A DNA stretch of 64,000 nucleotides from Nitrospiraceae bacterium (GTDB taxonomy: Bacteria > Nitrospirota > Nitrospiria > Nitrospirales > Nitrospiraceae): assembly GCA_919902505.1 (NCBI GenBank), contig CAKKRE010000003.1, positions 1 through 64,000 on the forward strand, in the 5' to 3' direction. Each line of letters starts with the position of its first letter. Position 1 is the stretch's first letter. Position numbers and translations under genes: made by a program. The notes under the pieces are model-generated. The model ran no database searches. It was not told the origin of the DNA and worked only from the letters and a program-made list of their open reading frames with translations. Positions 52,482 to 62,402 of this stretch are shown piece after piece.

Positions 52482-53096
52482 CTACGGAGCTTTGATCTTG
52501 TCGGATTTCTTGCGGAGTTGATCGACGAGTTCGGGATACGAGGAGGTGTGGAGGATCTTTGTGAATTGCCCGCGGTAATTGTTCACCAGACTGACGCCAT
52601 CGACCACGACATCGTACACATGCCAATCGTTGCTCTTGTTCAGCAACCGGTAATCCATGGGGATTTCAGTTTTCCCGGAGAGCACCTTGGTGCGGACTTC
52701 CGCATAGTCTTTCTCGGTCCGCTCATTCAGATACTGCACACCATCGCCGGAATAGGTCTCCACACGATCAGCGTACGTATTGGTCAAGAGCGTCCGGAAC
52801 AGATCGACGAACTCCTGCTTATCCTTGTCGGACAACTGATTCCACTGTGCGCCCAACGACCGCCGGGACATTTCGGGATAGTCGAACCGCTGGGCCACCA
52901 CTTTTTCCAAGCGCTGCCGCCGGTCGTCCTGCCGAGCGGGCGTTTTGAGATCTTTATCGTTCAAAATCTTGAGTACTTCATCGATGGTACCCTTGATCGA
53001 ATCAGTCGCCGGCCCCGCGATGGCGGACGAAAGCCCGCCCACCACGATCTGCAGAGCCAGCAAGGCCCCGATCATCATCCAACGGCTTGTATGCAT
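52482..53096 (-). CDS. MlaC/Ttg2D-family periplasmic lipid-binding protein (HpnM-like)
   Basis: A signal peptide ends in AIAG. The mature protein has the MlaC fold pattern: DEVLKILNDKD, FDYPEMSRRSLGAQW, EFVDLFRTLLTNTYADR, DYRLLNKSNDWHVYDVVVDGVSLVNNYR. The last is highly conserved in the family. MlaC shuttles phospholipid between outer- and inner-membrane complexes; in hopanoid gene clusters the homologue is called HpnM. The ATG at 53096 has AAGGAG upstream. It follows mlaD by about 90 bp, completing an inner-membrane transporter with its carrier. Confidence 0.9.
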   Translation of the reverse strand: MHTSRWMMIGALLALQIVVGGLSSAIAGPATDSIKGTIDEVLKILNDKDLKTPARQDDRRQRLEKVVAQRFDYPEMSRRSLGAQWNQLSDKDKQEFVDLFRTLLTNTYADRVETYSGDGVQYLNERTEKDYAEVRTKVLSGKTEIPMDYRLLNKSNDWHVYDVVVDGVSLVNNYRGQFTKILHTSSYPELVDQLRKKSDKIKAP

Positions 53097-53183
53097 TCCA
53101 ACACCTCTCCTTTGAGTGGCGATTCCTTCACACCACCGGCCTGACTTATTCATGTCCATTTCCTGACACCTGACCCGATCAGG

Positions 53184-53627
53184 CTAGTTGACCTTCCCGT
53201 GTACATACTGGCTGACCAATTCTTCCAGATCAAGTCCGGACTCGGTGTCACGAATCTTGTCACCGGGCTTTAACGGATCACCCCCGCCCCCCACCGACAG
53301 GGCGAGATACTTATCGCCAATAATCCCGCGGGTCTTGATCGAGGCGATCGTATCGGAATACAACTTCACGCCGTCTTGAATCGCCAGCGCCACCAGGGCA
53401 CGGTCGCTGCTCAAGCCGATATGCCGGACACGTCCGACCTCGACACCGGCGATTTCGACCGACGCCCCCGGTTTGAGTCCCGACGCAGACGTAAACTCCG
53501 CCTCGACCGGGTAATTGTGCCCGCCGATAACTTCCAATTTCCCCAACTTGATGGACAGGTAGCCGAGACAGGCGATCCCGACGAGCACAAAGATTCCCAC
53601 CATCAATTCCAGCTTTGCGCGTTCCAT
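53184..53627 (-). CDS. mlaD: MlaD-family protein (MCE domain)
   Basis: A 147-residue inner-membrane protein with one N-terminal helix (ELMVGIFVLVGIACLGYLS) and one periplasmic MCE domain (VEAEFTSASGLKPGASVEIAGVEVGRV, then RGIIGDKYLAL). Hexamers of this protein form the lipid tunnel of the MlaFEDB complex. The length equals the standard single-MCE form. AGGAG before the ATG supports the start. Gene order permease, ATPase, MlaD, MlaC is the usual one. Confidence 0.93.
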   Translation of the reverse strand: MERAKLELMVGIFVLVGIACLGYLSIKLGKLEVIGGHNYPVEAEFTSASGLKPGASVEIAGVEVGRVRHIGLSSDRALVALAIQDGVKLYSDTIASIKTRGIIGDKYLALSVGGGGDPLKPGDKIRDTESGLDLEELVSQYVHGKVN

Positions 53628-53638
53628 AACGTCTCCTA

Positions 53639-54400
53639 TCAGAGGGATGCGGTCGGCAACCCCTTCGGCACGACGGTCCCGGCGACAAAAATAAACTCCC
53701 GAATTTCTTCGTCCGTCGTCTTCACGAACTCATTCGATGGCGCCATTTCGGCGATCCGTCCGTGCTTGAGCATCGCCACATAGTCGGAGATCCCGAAAAT
53801 TTCCGGAATCTCGTGACTGACCATGACAGCCGTAAACTTGAATTGTTGCTGCATCGCCACGATCAGATCATGAATGGCTTTCGCCATCAACGGATCGAGC
53901 CCCGTCGTCGGTTCGTCGAACAGAATGATCTCCGGCTCCATGACCAGGGCGCGCGCCAATCCGGCCCGTTTGCGCATGCCTCCGCTCAGTTCGGCGGGAA
54001 ACTTATGGCCCATGCCCTTCAGTCCCACCTGCTCCAGTTTCTCCTCAACCCTCCGGGTGACGATTTCGCCCTTCAGGCGAAGTTTCTCGCGCAGGGGGAA
54101 GGCGACATTTTCAAATACCGTCATCGAGTCGAACAGGGCCGCACCCTGGAACAACATGGCGAACTTCTTGCGCACCTCATTGAGCGCCTGCCCCTTGAGG
54201 CGCGCAATGTTCGTCCCGTCGATCCAGACCTCGCCGCGATCCGGCTGCATGAGGCCGATGATATGCTTCAGCAGCACGCTCTTGCCTTCGCCGCTTCGCC
54301 CGATGATCGTCGTGAGTTTGCCTGTGGGAATGGTGAGGTCCACGCCTCGCAGTACCGGCTGCTTACCCAATGTCTTTTCGACGCCGACCAGTTTGATCAT
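53639..54400 (-). CDS. mlaF: MlaF-family ABC transporter ATPase
   Basis: The ATP-binding subunit of the lipid transporter. Walker A GRSGEGKS, signature LSGGMRKR, Walker B ILFDEPTTGLDP and the switch His in VMVSHE are all intact. The LSGGMRKRAGLARAL form is characteristic of the MlaF subfamily. At 253 residues it is normal, with an extra C-terminal tail. It is separated from the permease gene by 92 bp that contain a repeat-rich hairpin. Confidence 0.94.
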   Translation of the reverse strand: MIKLVGVEKTLGKQPVLRGVDLTIPTGKLTTIIGRSGEGKSVLLKHIIGLMQPDRGEVWIDGTNIARLKGQALNEVRKKFAMLFQGAALFDSMTVFENVAFPLREKLRLKGEIVTRRVEEKLEQVGLKGMGHKFPAELSGGMRKRAGLARALVMEPEIILFDEPTTGLDPLMAKAIHDLIVAMQQQFKFTAVMVSHEIPEIFGISDYVAMLKHGRIAEMAPSNEFVKTTDEEIREFIFVAGTVVPKGLPTASL

Positions 54401-54416
54401 TTGAATCCAGCTAAGA

Positions 54417-54489
54417 TGCCATCAGCTCTCAGTGATCAGCTCTCATTCAAACCGGCTGAAAGCTGATGGCTGATGGCTGATGGCTGACG
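54417..54489. repeat. Tandem heptamer repeat and hairpin between mlaE and mlaF
   Basis: Four consecutive copies of GCTGATG (the last as GCTGACG) span 54462-54489. GCCATCAGCT at 54417-54426 is the exact reverse complement of AGCTGATGGC at 54461-54470, and TCAGCTCTCA occurs twice in the loop. The array may form a stem in the mRNA. Confidence 0.7.
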
Positions 54490-54492
54490 GCG

Positions 54493-55260
54493 CTACAGCA
54501 ACACCGACGTCAGAAAATAATCCCACACCAGGATCAAGACCGCCGACAGCACCACGGCTTCGGTCGTCGCGGTTCCCAACCCCTCGGCGCTGTGCTTGGT
54601 GTGGAAGCCCTTGTAACAACAGACCCAGCTAATCAGCAGGCCGAAGCTGATCGATTTCAACATGCCTCCGTAGACATCCTTCCACTCCACGGCTGATTCA
54701 ATCGAACTCCAGTAGGCGCCTTCGTTCCCGTTCAACAACTGCACGCCGACGACGTACCCCCCATAAATCCCGACGACGTCAAAGAGCGCGACCAGCAGCG
54801 GCACGGCGATGAGACTGGCGACGAGTTTAGGCCCGATCAGATATTGCAGTGGATTGATGGCCATCGTGTCCAGAGCATCGATCTGTTCCGTAATCCGCAT
54901 GATGCCGATTTCAGCGGTCATGGCAGACCCGGCGCGGGCCGTCACCATCAACGCCGCCAGAACGGGACCCAATTCCCGGATGATGCTGAGCGCCACGGCA
55001 GAGCCGAGCACTGCCTCAGAACCGAATTTTCGTAGCGTATAATGTCCCTGCAGGGCCAGGACCATACCGGTAAAGACGGCCGTGAGGACGACGACAAACG
55101 TGGACTTGTAGCCGATGAAATTCAGCTGCTTGACGATTTGGTAGACCCTGAACGGCGGACGCGTCAGCCAGGCAAAGGAGGAGAGGACGAATACCATCAT
55201 CCGTCCCATCTGCTCTGTCAGATCGATCGTATACCGTCCGATACGAGCAATGCCTTCCAT
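54493..55260 (-). CDS. mlaE: MlaE-family ABC transporter permease
   Basis: A 255-residue inner-membrane permease with about five to six helices. The family motif is visible as FTGMVLALQGHYTLRKFG, then RELGPVLAALMVTARAGSAMTAEIGIMRITEQIDAL, the region that contacts the ATPase. The N-terminal coupling part precedes it. It is the first gene of the transporter set and lies about 60 bp after hpnG. AGGAG precedes the ATG. Together the set resembles Ttg2/Mla operons that often adjoin hopanoid genes. Confidence 0.93.
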   Translation of the reverse strand: MEGIARIGRYTIDLTEQMGRMMVFVLSSFAWLTRPPFRVYQIVKQLNFIGYKSTFVVVLTAVFTGMVLALQGHYTLRKFGSEAVLGSAVALSIIRELGPVLAALMVTARAGSAMTAEIGIMRITEQIDALDTMAINPLQYLIGPKLVASLIAVPLLVALFDVVGIYGGYVVGVQLLNGNEGAYWSSIESAVEWKDVYGGMLKSISFGLLISWVCCYKGFHTKHSAEGLGTATTEAVVLSAVLILVWDYFLTSVLL

Positions 55261-55320
55261 GCCACGCTCTCCTCTCGTCCACCTACCCGAAACTCAGCCG
55301 TCGAAACACGTTGCGCCCGG

Positions 55321-56076
55321 TCAGGCCAGTCCCTCGCGTAACGCCTTATCGGCGCAGGCTCTGAATACCGCCGTCAATTGTGCTCCGGCGATGCGGCTTT
55401 GCACACGAAGTCGATTGAGCCCGATTAGACTCGTCGGATGAGCCAGACAAGCGGCGACACCCTTCACCCATCCAGATGGCCTGAGAAACAGATTGAAGTC
55501 AAGCGGAAGGCTTTCATCGACAAGATCCGACGCCGTACGAACAATGACAAATGGAATCTCCCGCTCCGAGGCAACGAACCCCAACGCCGCACTCTCCATG
55601 TCGAGTCCGATCCCCCCCGCACGAACGGCGATCTCCTGTTTTTCTTCCGCTCGACAAAGGACCCGTGGAACCGTCACGAACCGGCCGGTCTGCACGGGCA
55701 AGCGCTGTGTCTGCACAGCCTGCCGCACCCAGTCGACGAACACCGGCGCACAGGGAACGGGCCGCCCTGCTTCGCTTCCCTCCTCCCTCGTCACCTGAGT
55801 GCCGATCAACACCTCACCGATCCCCGCCGGAGCCAAGGCACAGGCAAACCCTGTCGACCACACCGCAGCCAATGACTGCTCCGCGAGCACCCGTCTGGCG
55901 GTCGTGGTGGCCCGCTCGGGTCCGACACCCATCGGGATGACCCACCACTCGACCTGACCCTGCCGCGCAACGACACAACGAATCCCTCCGACGACCCGCA
56001 TCTCGCTCGCGGCAAACGCCTGGCGCACGGCGGCCAACTCCCACCGGGTTGCCACGAAAGCTCCGATCGCGGTCAC
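55321..56076 (-). CDS. hpnG: Hopanoid-associated phosphorylase/nucleosidase HpnG
   Basis: HpnG releases adenine from adenosylhopane to give a ribosyl-hopane intermediate. It belongs to the nucleoside phosphorylase (PNP/MTAN) fold. WSTGFACALAPAGIGEVLI matches the STGFAGAL motif, and DMESAALGFVASEREIPFVIVRTASD contains the conserved MESAA and catalytic-Asp regions. GTG 56076 is chosen because GGGAG lies 5 nt before it; the open frame reaches 56124. It follows shc almost directly, and HpnH, whose product it uses, is encoded at 18047. Confidence 0.88.
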   Translation of the reverse strand: MTAIGAFVATRWELAAVRQAFAASEMRVVGGIRCVVARQGQVEWWVIPMGVGPERATTTARRVLAEQSLAAVWSTGFACALAPAGIGEVLIGTQVTREEGSEAGRPVPCAPVFVDWVRQAVQTQRLPVQTGRFVTVPRVLCRAEEKQEIAVRAGGIGLDMESAALGFVASEREIPFVIVRTASDLVDESLPLDFNLFLRPSGWVKGVAACLAHPTSLIGLNRLRVQSRIAGAQLTAVFRACADKALREGLA

Positions 56077-56130
56077 AATGACTCCCGAGGGACAATGACA
56101 GGAAAAGCTGAACTCGATGAACACCCACGG

Positions 56131-58365
56131 TCAGCGTGGCGACCGGAATTGTCCTGATTGATAGGCCTGCAGACGCAATTCATCGGCCCTCGTCGTTCCA
56201 CGAGTCTTGAGATTGCGGTACATGGCCAGCGCCCAGAGGGGGAAGTATTGGCAATACCAATGATAACGAAGGTAAAACACGCGCGGGAAACCAGTTCCGG
56301 TATGGCGCACCTCTTCCCATGACCCATCCTTCCGCTGATTCCGAATGAGGTAATGGATCCCCCTGGCCAGGCTGAAGGAGTCCGTCACTCCGCCTGCCAT
56401 CAGGGCCAACAGCGCCCAGGCTGTTTGCGACGGCGTGCTGTCACCGCGACCGCTCTGCGAGACATCTCCGTACGAGAGGCAGGATTCACCCCACCCGCCA
56501 TCGGGGTTCTGCTTGGACTCGACCCAACTGACCGCCCGGCGGATATAGGGGGACGAGAGATCCTCACCGATCGCTCGCAGGCCGGACAGGACCGACCAGG
56601 TGCCATAAATGTAGTTCACGCCCCAACGACCATACCAACTGCCGTCCTGCTCCTGATCGTGTTTCACAAACGTGAGCGCAGAAGCCACGGCAGGATGGGT
56701 CCAGTCGTATCCCAGCGTCGCGAGCATCTCCAGACAGCGTCCGGCAAGGTCGGCCGTGCTGGGATCGAGCAGAGCCCGATGGTCGGCGAACGGAATGTAG
56801 TTGAAGACGATCCGATTATTATCGACGTCGTAGGCGCCCCAGCCTCCGTCCGATCCCTGCATAGAGGTCACCCAGCGGCAACCGCGACGAATCGCCAGAC
56901 GTTGTTGAGCCTCATCGGACAGGTGCACCTTCGCCAGGGCCATCAGCACGACCGCGGAATCGTCCACATCGGGAAACAGTTCGTTCTCGAATTGGAAATA
57001 CCATCCGCCCGGTTCGGCACCGGGAGCCGAAATAATCCAATCGCCGACGGTCTTGGTCTGTTTGGACAAGAGCCAGTTCGACGCCTTCTGCAGCGCCGGA
57101 TGATCTTGCGGCATACCGGCCTCGATCAAGGCATTGATGAGCAAGGCCGTGTCCCAGATCGGCGAGTGGCAGGGCTGCAAATGCATCGCATCGACGCATT
57201 GGCCGTTGTCCTGCACCGTGTCGTGTACTTCCAGTTCTTCGATCTCCCCCATGGCCTTCACCATAGGGGGATCATCGTTTTTGTATCCGAGGCAATGCAG
57301 CGCCATCACGGAATTGGCCATGGCAGGATAAATCGCGCCGAGGCCTCCGCTGCCTTTCATGTGGTCGAGCATCCAGTTCTCAGCGCACTTGAGCGCCTTC
57401 TGTCGAACCCACTCAACGGGCGAGAGATCGTAGATCTTGAGCAGCGCATCGAGATTGATGAAGAAGTTCCTGGCCGTGAACCACGTCCGGTCCTTTTTAA
57501 AGGGAGGCACCGTACCGTAGTCGATCTCTGCCGGAGGTTGCGTATACAGCTCGTCGATACCCTGCTCGCGGGGAACCTGGCACAGCGGCCGTTTGGCGAA
57601 TATGATCAACAGCGGAATCAGCACCGCGCGAGACCAATAGGAAATCGCGTAAATGCTGAAATAGAACCGCTTCGGCAACAGCATGATTTCCGGAGGCATG
57701 CTGGGGACACCGCGCCAGTCATATTGACCGAACAGGGCCAGGGTAATTTTCGTGAAGACATTCGCCGCCACCACTCCACCCTTGTCCAGGATGCAGGTGC
57801 GGGCATTCACCATGAAGGGCTCGTCGGCGGACACGCCGGAGAGCTTCAACGCAAAGTAGGCCTTCACCGAGGCGCTGATCTCCGCCGGGCCACTGTGATA
57901 AATCGGCCATCCACCGTCTGGCAACTGAGCGGATTTTAAGTAGCGGACCGCTTTGCGCTCGCGCTCGGGATCGATGCAGTCCAGGAAGCGGCGCAACATC
58001 AGATATTCCGATGTCAACGTGGTATCGGCTTCCAACTCAGCAACCCAGTACCCTTCGGACGCGTCTTGTCGCGCCAGAAACCAGGCTTGGCTTTTCCGCA
58101 GCGCCTCTTCCAGCGCTTCAACCTGGCCTGTGGAATGAGCCGGGGCCCGCTTGGCGGCGCTGTCGCCGGAAGCCGGCACCGCAGGTGTATTGGAGACGAG
58201 CCGGAGCACCGGAGCGGACGCAAAGTCGCGTGCCGCCCTGATTCGGCTCGGCACCGACACCAGCAGGCTATCGGACAAACGATTGAACAGGTTCTTGAGA
58301 AGTCGCATAACGTGATGCCGTGAATCTGAACAAGACGGCGGGATTGATAGTCGAGACGGTTCCAT
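56131..58365 (-). CDS. shc: Squalene-hopene cyclase
   Basis: This monotopic membrane enzyme cyclises squalene to hopene/hopanol in one step. The catalytic Asp motif DVDD is intact at about residues 466-469. Several QW repeats (QLPDGGWP, MQGSDGGWGAYD, QEQDGSWYGRWG, QNPDGGWGE, QRKDGSWEE) support the double alpha-barrel. The protein is 744 residues long; an extra N-terminal segment of about 80 residues precedes the conserved core. The ATG at 58365 is given, with 58308 as alternative. A strong sigma-70 promoter lies 50 bp upstream, so shc starts its own transcript, which likely includes hpnG and the Mla genes. Confidence 0.95.
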   Translation of the reverse strand: MEPSRLSIPPSCSDSRHHVMRLLKNLFNRLSDSLLVSVPSRIRAARDFASAPVLRLVSNTPAVPASGDSAAKRAPAHSTGQVEALEEALRKSQAWFLARQDASEGYWVAELEADTTLTSEYLMLRRFLDCIDPERERKAVRYLKSAQLPDGGWPIYHSGPAEISASVKAYFALKLSGVSADEPFMVNARTCILDKGGVVAANVFTKITLALFGQYDWRGVPSMPPEIMLLPKRFYFSIYAISYWSRAVLIPLLIIFAKRPLCQVPREQGIDELYTQPPAEIDYGTVPPFKKDRTWFTARNFFINLDALLKIYDLSPVEWVRQKALKCAENWMLDHMKGSGGLGAIYPAMANSVMALHCLGYKNDDPPMVKAMGEIEELEVHDTVQDNGQCVDAMHLQPCHSPIWDTALLINALIEAGMPQDHPALQKASNWLLSKQTKTVGDWIISAPGAEPGGWYFQFENELFPDVDDSAVVLMALAKVHLSDEAQQRLAIRRGCRWVTSMQGSDGGWGAYDVDNNRIVFNYIPFADHRALLDPSTADLAGRCLEMLATLGYDWTHPAVASALTFVKHDQEQDGSWYGRWGVNYIYGTWSVLSGLRAIGEDLSSPYIRRAVSWVESKQNPDGGWGESCLSYGDVSQSGRGDSTPSQTAWALLALMAGGVTDSFSLARGIHYLIRNQRKDGSWEEVRHTGTGFPRVFYLRYHWYCQYFPLWALAMYRNLKTRGTTRADELRLQAYQSGQFRSPR

Positions 58366-58422
58366 CGATCAGGCAGCGATCACATGAAACCGCACAGTAC
58401 CAGTTATAACCATTAGCAGAAT

Positions 58423-58451
58423 TGTATAACAAACTGTTTCTGGGCAGTCAA
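58423..58451 (-). promoter_or_regulatory. Strong putative sigma-70 promoter for the hopanoid/Mla operon
   Basis: On the minus strand TTGACT (58446-58451) and TATACA (58423-58428) are exactly 17 bp apart, in an AT-rich stretch. Transcription would start near 58416, about 50 nt before the shc ATG. Confidence 0.65.
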
Positions 58452-58532
58452 GGGAAGTGGCCCCGCTCGGGTCCCAGGACCGTCTCCCCAACTCACCGGC
58501 AAGTGGCCATACGTACGCATGACTCGCCCGGA

Positions 58533-61500
58533 CTACGCCGGCTGGAGATCACCGAGCTTGACCGAAATCAACGTCGACACGCCGGGCTCTTCCATCGTCA
58601 CCCCGAACAGCGAGTCCGCCATCGCCATCGTCCGCTTATTGTGCGTGATGACCATGAACTGGGCGGTCGATGACAGGCTGCGCAACACGCTCGTGAAGCG
58701 CCCGATATTTTCTTCGTCGAGCGGCGCGTCGATTTCGTCCAGGATGCAGAACGGCGTCGGACGGATCAGGAAGCTGGCGATGAGCAGGGCCATCGCGGTC
58801 AGCGTTTTCTCTCCGCCGGACAACATGGTAATGCTCTTCAAGCGCTTCCCCGGCGGCTGGGCCACAATCTCCACACCGGGCTCGCGCGCACCGTTGTCTT
58901 CCACGCCCTCTTCCAACGGCTCTTCGACCAGTTGCAATTCGGCGCGACCTCCGGGGAAGAACTGGGAAAAGACGTCCCGGAATTTCTGCTGCAACTCGTT
59001 GAACGTCTCCACGAACATGTCCTTCGTCGTCCGGTTGATCCGCTGGATGATTTCCCTGAGGGACGCGATGGAGGTCGAGAGGTCCTGCTCCTGCGTCGTG
59101 AGGAACTGATACCGCTCTTCCAACTCGCGATGCTCATCGATGGCCGCCAGATTGATGGCGCCCATCCGGTCCAGGCGCTCACGGATTTTTTGTATCTGCT
59201 CCCGCAACTGCGGTGTTTCAAGCATCGAGACGGGGGCCGGCGGTTCTTCACCCTCCGGGACCGGCTGATCACTCGCCGGCAGGAGTAGCGTAGCCGGCTC
59301 GATCTGATAGGTGCCGGTGAGCGTGCTCTCAATCGTGGAGAGATGCGCCTTCACCTCTGCCTTTCGCACTTCAGCCCTCATCCGTCGATCGTGCAAGGCG
59401 GAAAGGCTCTGCCGGACCCGGCTAAGGGTGTCCTCCACCGCATGCAACCCGGCCATTTCCTGTGCCTGCCGCTCCTGGGCCGCCACTAACTCCGCCTTGA
59501 TTCCGTCTACCTCAGCGCCCAATTCCCGACACAATGCTTCCTGCCTGGTCTGCTCTTCGCGACTATTCTCAGTCGCTTCAACCAACCCGGCCACCTGCTC
59601 TTCCAAATCGGTCGCGCGGCGTTGCGCGGCATCGAGTCGTTGCGTAAACCGTGCAATGTCGTTCGTGGCATGTTCCCGGCGCCCGCGCATACTCTCCAGA
59701 GACAACCGGACTTCGGTCAGCCGTTGCTGGATCGCGAGACTTTGGCTTTCGATCACCACCAGCCGTTCTCGCACTTGCAGCAACCCGGTTTCCTGCCCGA
59801 CCTTTTCCGCCACCCATTGCCCCAACTGCGCCTGGCTGGACTGAAACTCTTCCTGAAGCCGCGCCTGCTCGGCCAAGCCCCGCTGCAGCTCCTCCGCCAA
59901 CACCTCCATCCGCCGGTGCAATTCCCCGCGCTGGCGCTCCACGCCCGCATCGTCTTTCTGCAGCGACAACTCCAGCATCTCTGCTTCGCGGATCGCTCGG
60001 CCGAGGCGCTGCTCATCTTCACGTCCGAGCCCTAACTCGGCCGCCGCGTCCTCCCGCGCCGACCGCGCCTGCTCAAGGGCTTGGACCGCTGCAGTCCTCC
60101 GGGCTTCCAGTTCCAAGACTTCCCGGCGACGTTGGAGTAGACCGCCACTGGCACTACTGCCGCCCCCGGTCATCACACCGGCGGCGTCCAGCGTTTCACC
60201 CGCTAACGTGACATACGTCGGCCCGGCGGGAGCAGACCATTGATGCTGCTGCCACAGCTGCAGCGCCACGTCCAGTGACTCCACAAACACAATCCCGTCG
60301 AACAAATAGCTCAAGGTAGCGGCAGAGGCGCCTTCCGCGCGGATCACATCCGTCGCGCGTCCCACCACGCCCGCCTGCCCGTTCAGCGTCGGCCACCAGG
60401 AGGCCGATGAATCAAGCGCCGCCTGCTCAGGCGCCCATCGCAACTGCTGCGGAAAAAAGGCGCCGCGCCCCAGTTCTTTGCCCTTCAAAAACTCCAGCGC
60501 GCGACAAGCCGCCGACGGCTCATCCACCAGCCAGCCGCGAACACGTTCCCCGAGGATCGTCTCTACCGCCCGGTCCAGCCCCGGCGGAATCACGAGCCAC
60601 TCGGCGAGCGCCTCGCGCACGCCGGCGCACGTTTTCAACGCCGTGCCTTCCTCCTCACCTTCCCGGCCATATCCCATTTCCTCACGCACGACACCCTGCA
60701 AGGCACCGAGGCGCGATTCCACGCCGGCGACGTCTTCGGAAAACTTCACGATATCGCGGTCCAACCCGGTGATCTGCCCGCCCAGCCCTTCGATCCGCTC
60801 GATCGCTGCCTGCCGCTCGGCCATGAGTTCTTGAATGCGCCCGCTGGCCTCTTCCCGCTGTGCGGCAAGCAAGTCGCGCTGTTGATCCAACCCGGTCACC
60901 TGCGCCGTCAGCTGTTCCTGCTCGCGCGAGACCCGCTCCGCCCGGGCGGCGGTTTCCTGCTGACGGGCCGTCACCTGCGTCAGGCTCTGCTCTGTATTGG
61001 CCACGAGGACGGCCAGGTTCAACACATCTTTCCGCGCGCGCTCTTCCTCCGCCACCGCGGAAGCGCGATGACCGGCCAACGATTTCGCCTCGACATCCGC
61101 CTGCTGGAATTGCGCTTCCTGTTCGACGATATCCCCTTCCAATTGAAGCAGCATCGCCCGAAGGGCCTCGATTTCAGACTGCGCCTGCTCCTGATCCGCC
61201 GCCAACCGTTCCATCTCCTGCGCGGCCTGCATGCGTTGACGTTCAAATAACTCTGTCCGGTTCCGTTCGACTTCCGCGGCCGTCAAGGCCTGCGACTGCC
61301 GCTGTTCGGTGCCGGCCAACGTGTCACGCACGCGCCCAATGGCCTCCGCCGCGTCGTTCATGCGCAGCCTGATCGACTCCTGCTCAGAATCCAGGCGGGC
61401 TTGTTCGGCCACCTGTTCCGCTTCCTGCGCTTCCACCTCGCGCGCTTCCTGATCGACGGACTCCAGGTCGGCATGCATGGTGCGGTAATCGCGGGACAGG

Positions 61501-62213
61501 AGTTCGATTTCGAGACCGCGAGCCTCCTGTTGCAACGTCTGGTATGAACGCGCCTGACGGGCCTGACGCTCCAGCGAATTCAGCTGTTTTTTGACCTCGG
61601 CCACAATGTCGCGCACCCGCACCAGATTCTGCTGTGTCGCCTCAAGCTTGCGAAGGGCTTCGGCCTTTTGTTTTTTGTAGCGGACAATGCCGGCGGTTTC
61701 CTCGATCAGCTCCCGGCGATCCTGCGGCGAGGCCTGCAGGATCTGCTCAATCCGACCCTGCTCGATGACGGTATGGCCCTTGGACCCGGCCCTGGTTTCA
61801 ATCAGCACGTTTCGAATGTCTTTGAGTCGGCAGGGTGTCTTATTGATGAGATATTCGCTGTCCCCGTTTCGATACAGACGGCGGGTGATCATCAGTTCCT
61901 GATATTCGCTCAGCTGGCTTGGTAGCCCGGAGATCGCATCCAGCCGTAATTCTCCCAGCCCGCCGATGACCAGCGACACCTCCACCAACCCCAACGGCTT
62001 ACGAACTTCCGTGCCGTTGAAGATGACGTCTTCCATCTTCTCGCTTCGCAGCGTCTTCGTACTTTGCTCACCCAACACCCAGAGGATGGAGTCCACGACA
62101 TTACTTTTGCCGCTCCCGTTCGGGCCCACGATGGCCGTGATGCCTTTCGGAAATTGGATCTTCGCCTCCGCGAACGACTTGAAGCCGAGCATTTCCAATG
62201 ACTTCAGATACAC
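58533..62213 (-). CDS. smc: Chromosome segregation protein SMC
   Basis: A full-length condensin ATPase of about 1226 residues. The N-terminal head has Walker [10 protein letters not shown] and the Q-loop region ILWVLGEQS. Two very long coiled coils flank a hinge of about residues 500-680. The C-terminal head has the signature [14 protein letters not shown] and Walker [18 protein letters not shown] dimers organise and segregate the chromosome with ScpA and ScpB, which are not encoded here. GTG 62213 is chosen because GGAGGT lies 5 nt upstream and the family opening [13 protein letters not shown] follows; a TTG at 62231 is less likely. Confidence 0.97.
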   Translation of the reverse strand: MYLKSLEMLGFKSFAEAKIQFPKGITAIVGPNGSGKSNVVDSILWVLGEQSTKTLRSEKMEDVIFNGTEVRKPLGLVEVSLVIGGLGELRLDAISGLPSQLSEYQELMITRRLYRNGDSEYLINKTPCRLKDIRNVLIETRAGSKGHTVIEQGRIEQILQASPQDRRELIEETAGIVRYKKQKAEALRKLEATQQNLVRVRDIVAEVKKQLNSLERQARQARSYQTLQQEARGLEIELLSRDYRTMHADLESVDQEAREVEAQEAEQVAEQARLDSEQESIRLRMNDAAEAIGRVRDTLAGTEQRQSQALTAAEVERNRTELFERQRMQAAQEMERLAADQEQAQSEIEALRAMLLQLEGDIVEQEAQFQQADVEAKSLAGHRASAVAEEERARKDVLNLAVLVANTEQSLTQVTARQQETAARAERVSREQEQLTAQVTGLDQQRDLLAAQREEASGRIQELMAERQAAIERIEGLGGQITGLDRDIVKFSEDVAGVESRLGALQGVVREEMGYGREGEEEGTALKTCAGVREALAEWLVIPPGLDRAVETILGERVRGWLVDEPSAACRALEFLKGKELGRGAFFPQQLRWAPEQAALDSSASWWPTLNGQAGVVGRATDVIRAEGASAATLSYLFDGIVFVESLDVALQLWQQHQWSAPAGPTYVTLAGETLDAAGVMTGGGSSASGGLLQRRREVLELEARRTAAVQALEQARSAREDAAAELGLGREDEQRLGRAIREAEMLELSLQKDDAGVERQRGELHRRMEVLAEELQRGLAEQARLQEEFQSSQAQLGQWVAEKVGQETGLLQVRERLVVIESQSLAIQQRLTEVRLSLESMRGRREHATNDIARFTQRLDAAQRRATDLEEQVAGLVEATENSREEQTRQEALCRELGAEVDGIKAELVAAQERQAQEMAGLHAVEDTLSRVRQSLSALHDRRMRAEVRKAEVKAHLSTIESTLTGTYQIEPATLLLPASDQPVPEGEEPPAPVSMLETPQLREQIQKIRERLDRMGAINLAAIDEHRELEERYQFLTTQEQDLSTSIASLREIIQRINRTTKDMFVETFNELQQKFRDVFSQFFPGGRAELQLVEEPLEEGVEDNGAREPGVEIVAQPPGKRLKSITMLSGGEKTLTAMALLIASFLIRPTPFCILDEIDAPLDEENIGRFTSVLRSLSSTAQFMVITHNKRTMAMADSLFGVTMEEPGVSTLISVKLGDLQPA

Positions 62214-62300
62214 CGGCGACCTCCAGAGCAAGACGGTTGAGATGGGGCGGATTGTGAGGAATAAAACGAAAATCTTCTATCACAGCGATAGCATCAATGC

Positions 62301-62351
62301 AAAGAAAAACACCTGATATGGGGGAACAATGGCACCGCTCCCCCAACATAT
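62301..62351 (-). terminator. Probable rho-independent terminator after ispH
   Basis: On the minus strand ATATGTTGGGGGAGC and GTTCCCCCATAT form an imperfect hairpin (62316-62351). CAGGTG and then a T-rich stretch TTTTTCTTT (62301-62309) follow. It lies about 50 bp downstream of the ispH stop, before smc. Confidence 0.6.
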
Positions 62352-62402
62352 GGAGGAGCGGCGAAAACGGATTGGAGGAAGGGCTGACGGCAGTCGGCGA
62401 AG

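Noticed and set aside
56353-57939. Open frame of 528 codons on the plus strand
   Set aside because: It lies wholly antisense to the well-supported squalene-hopene cyclase gene and shows no domain; it results from codon bias in GC-rich DNA.
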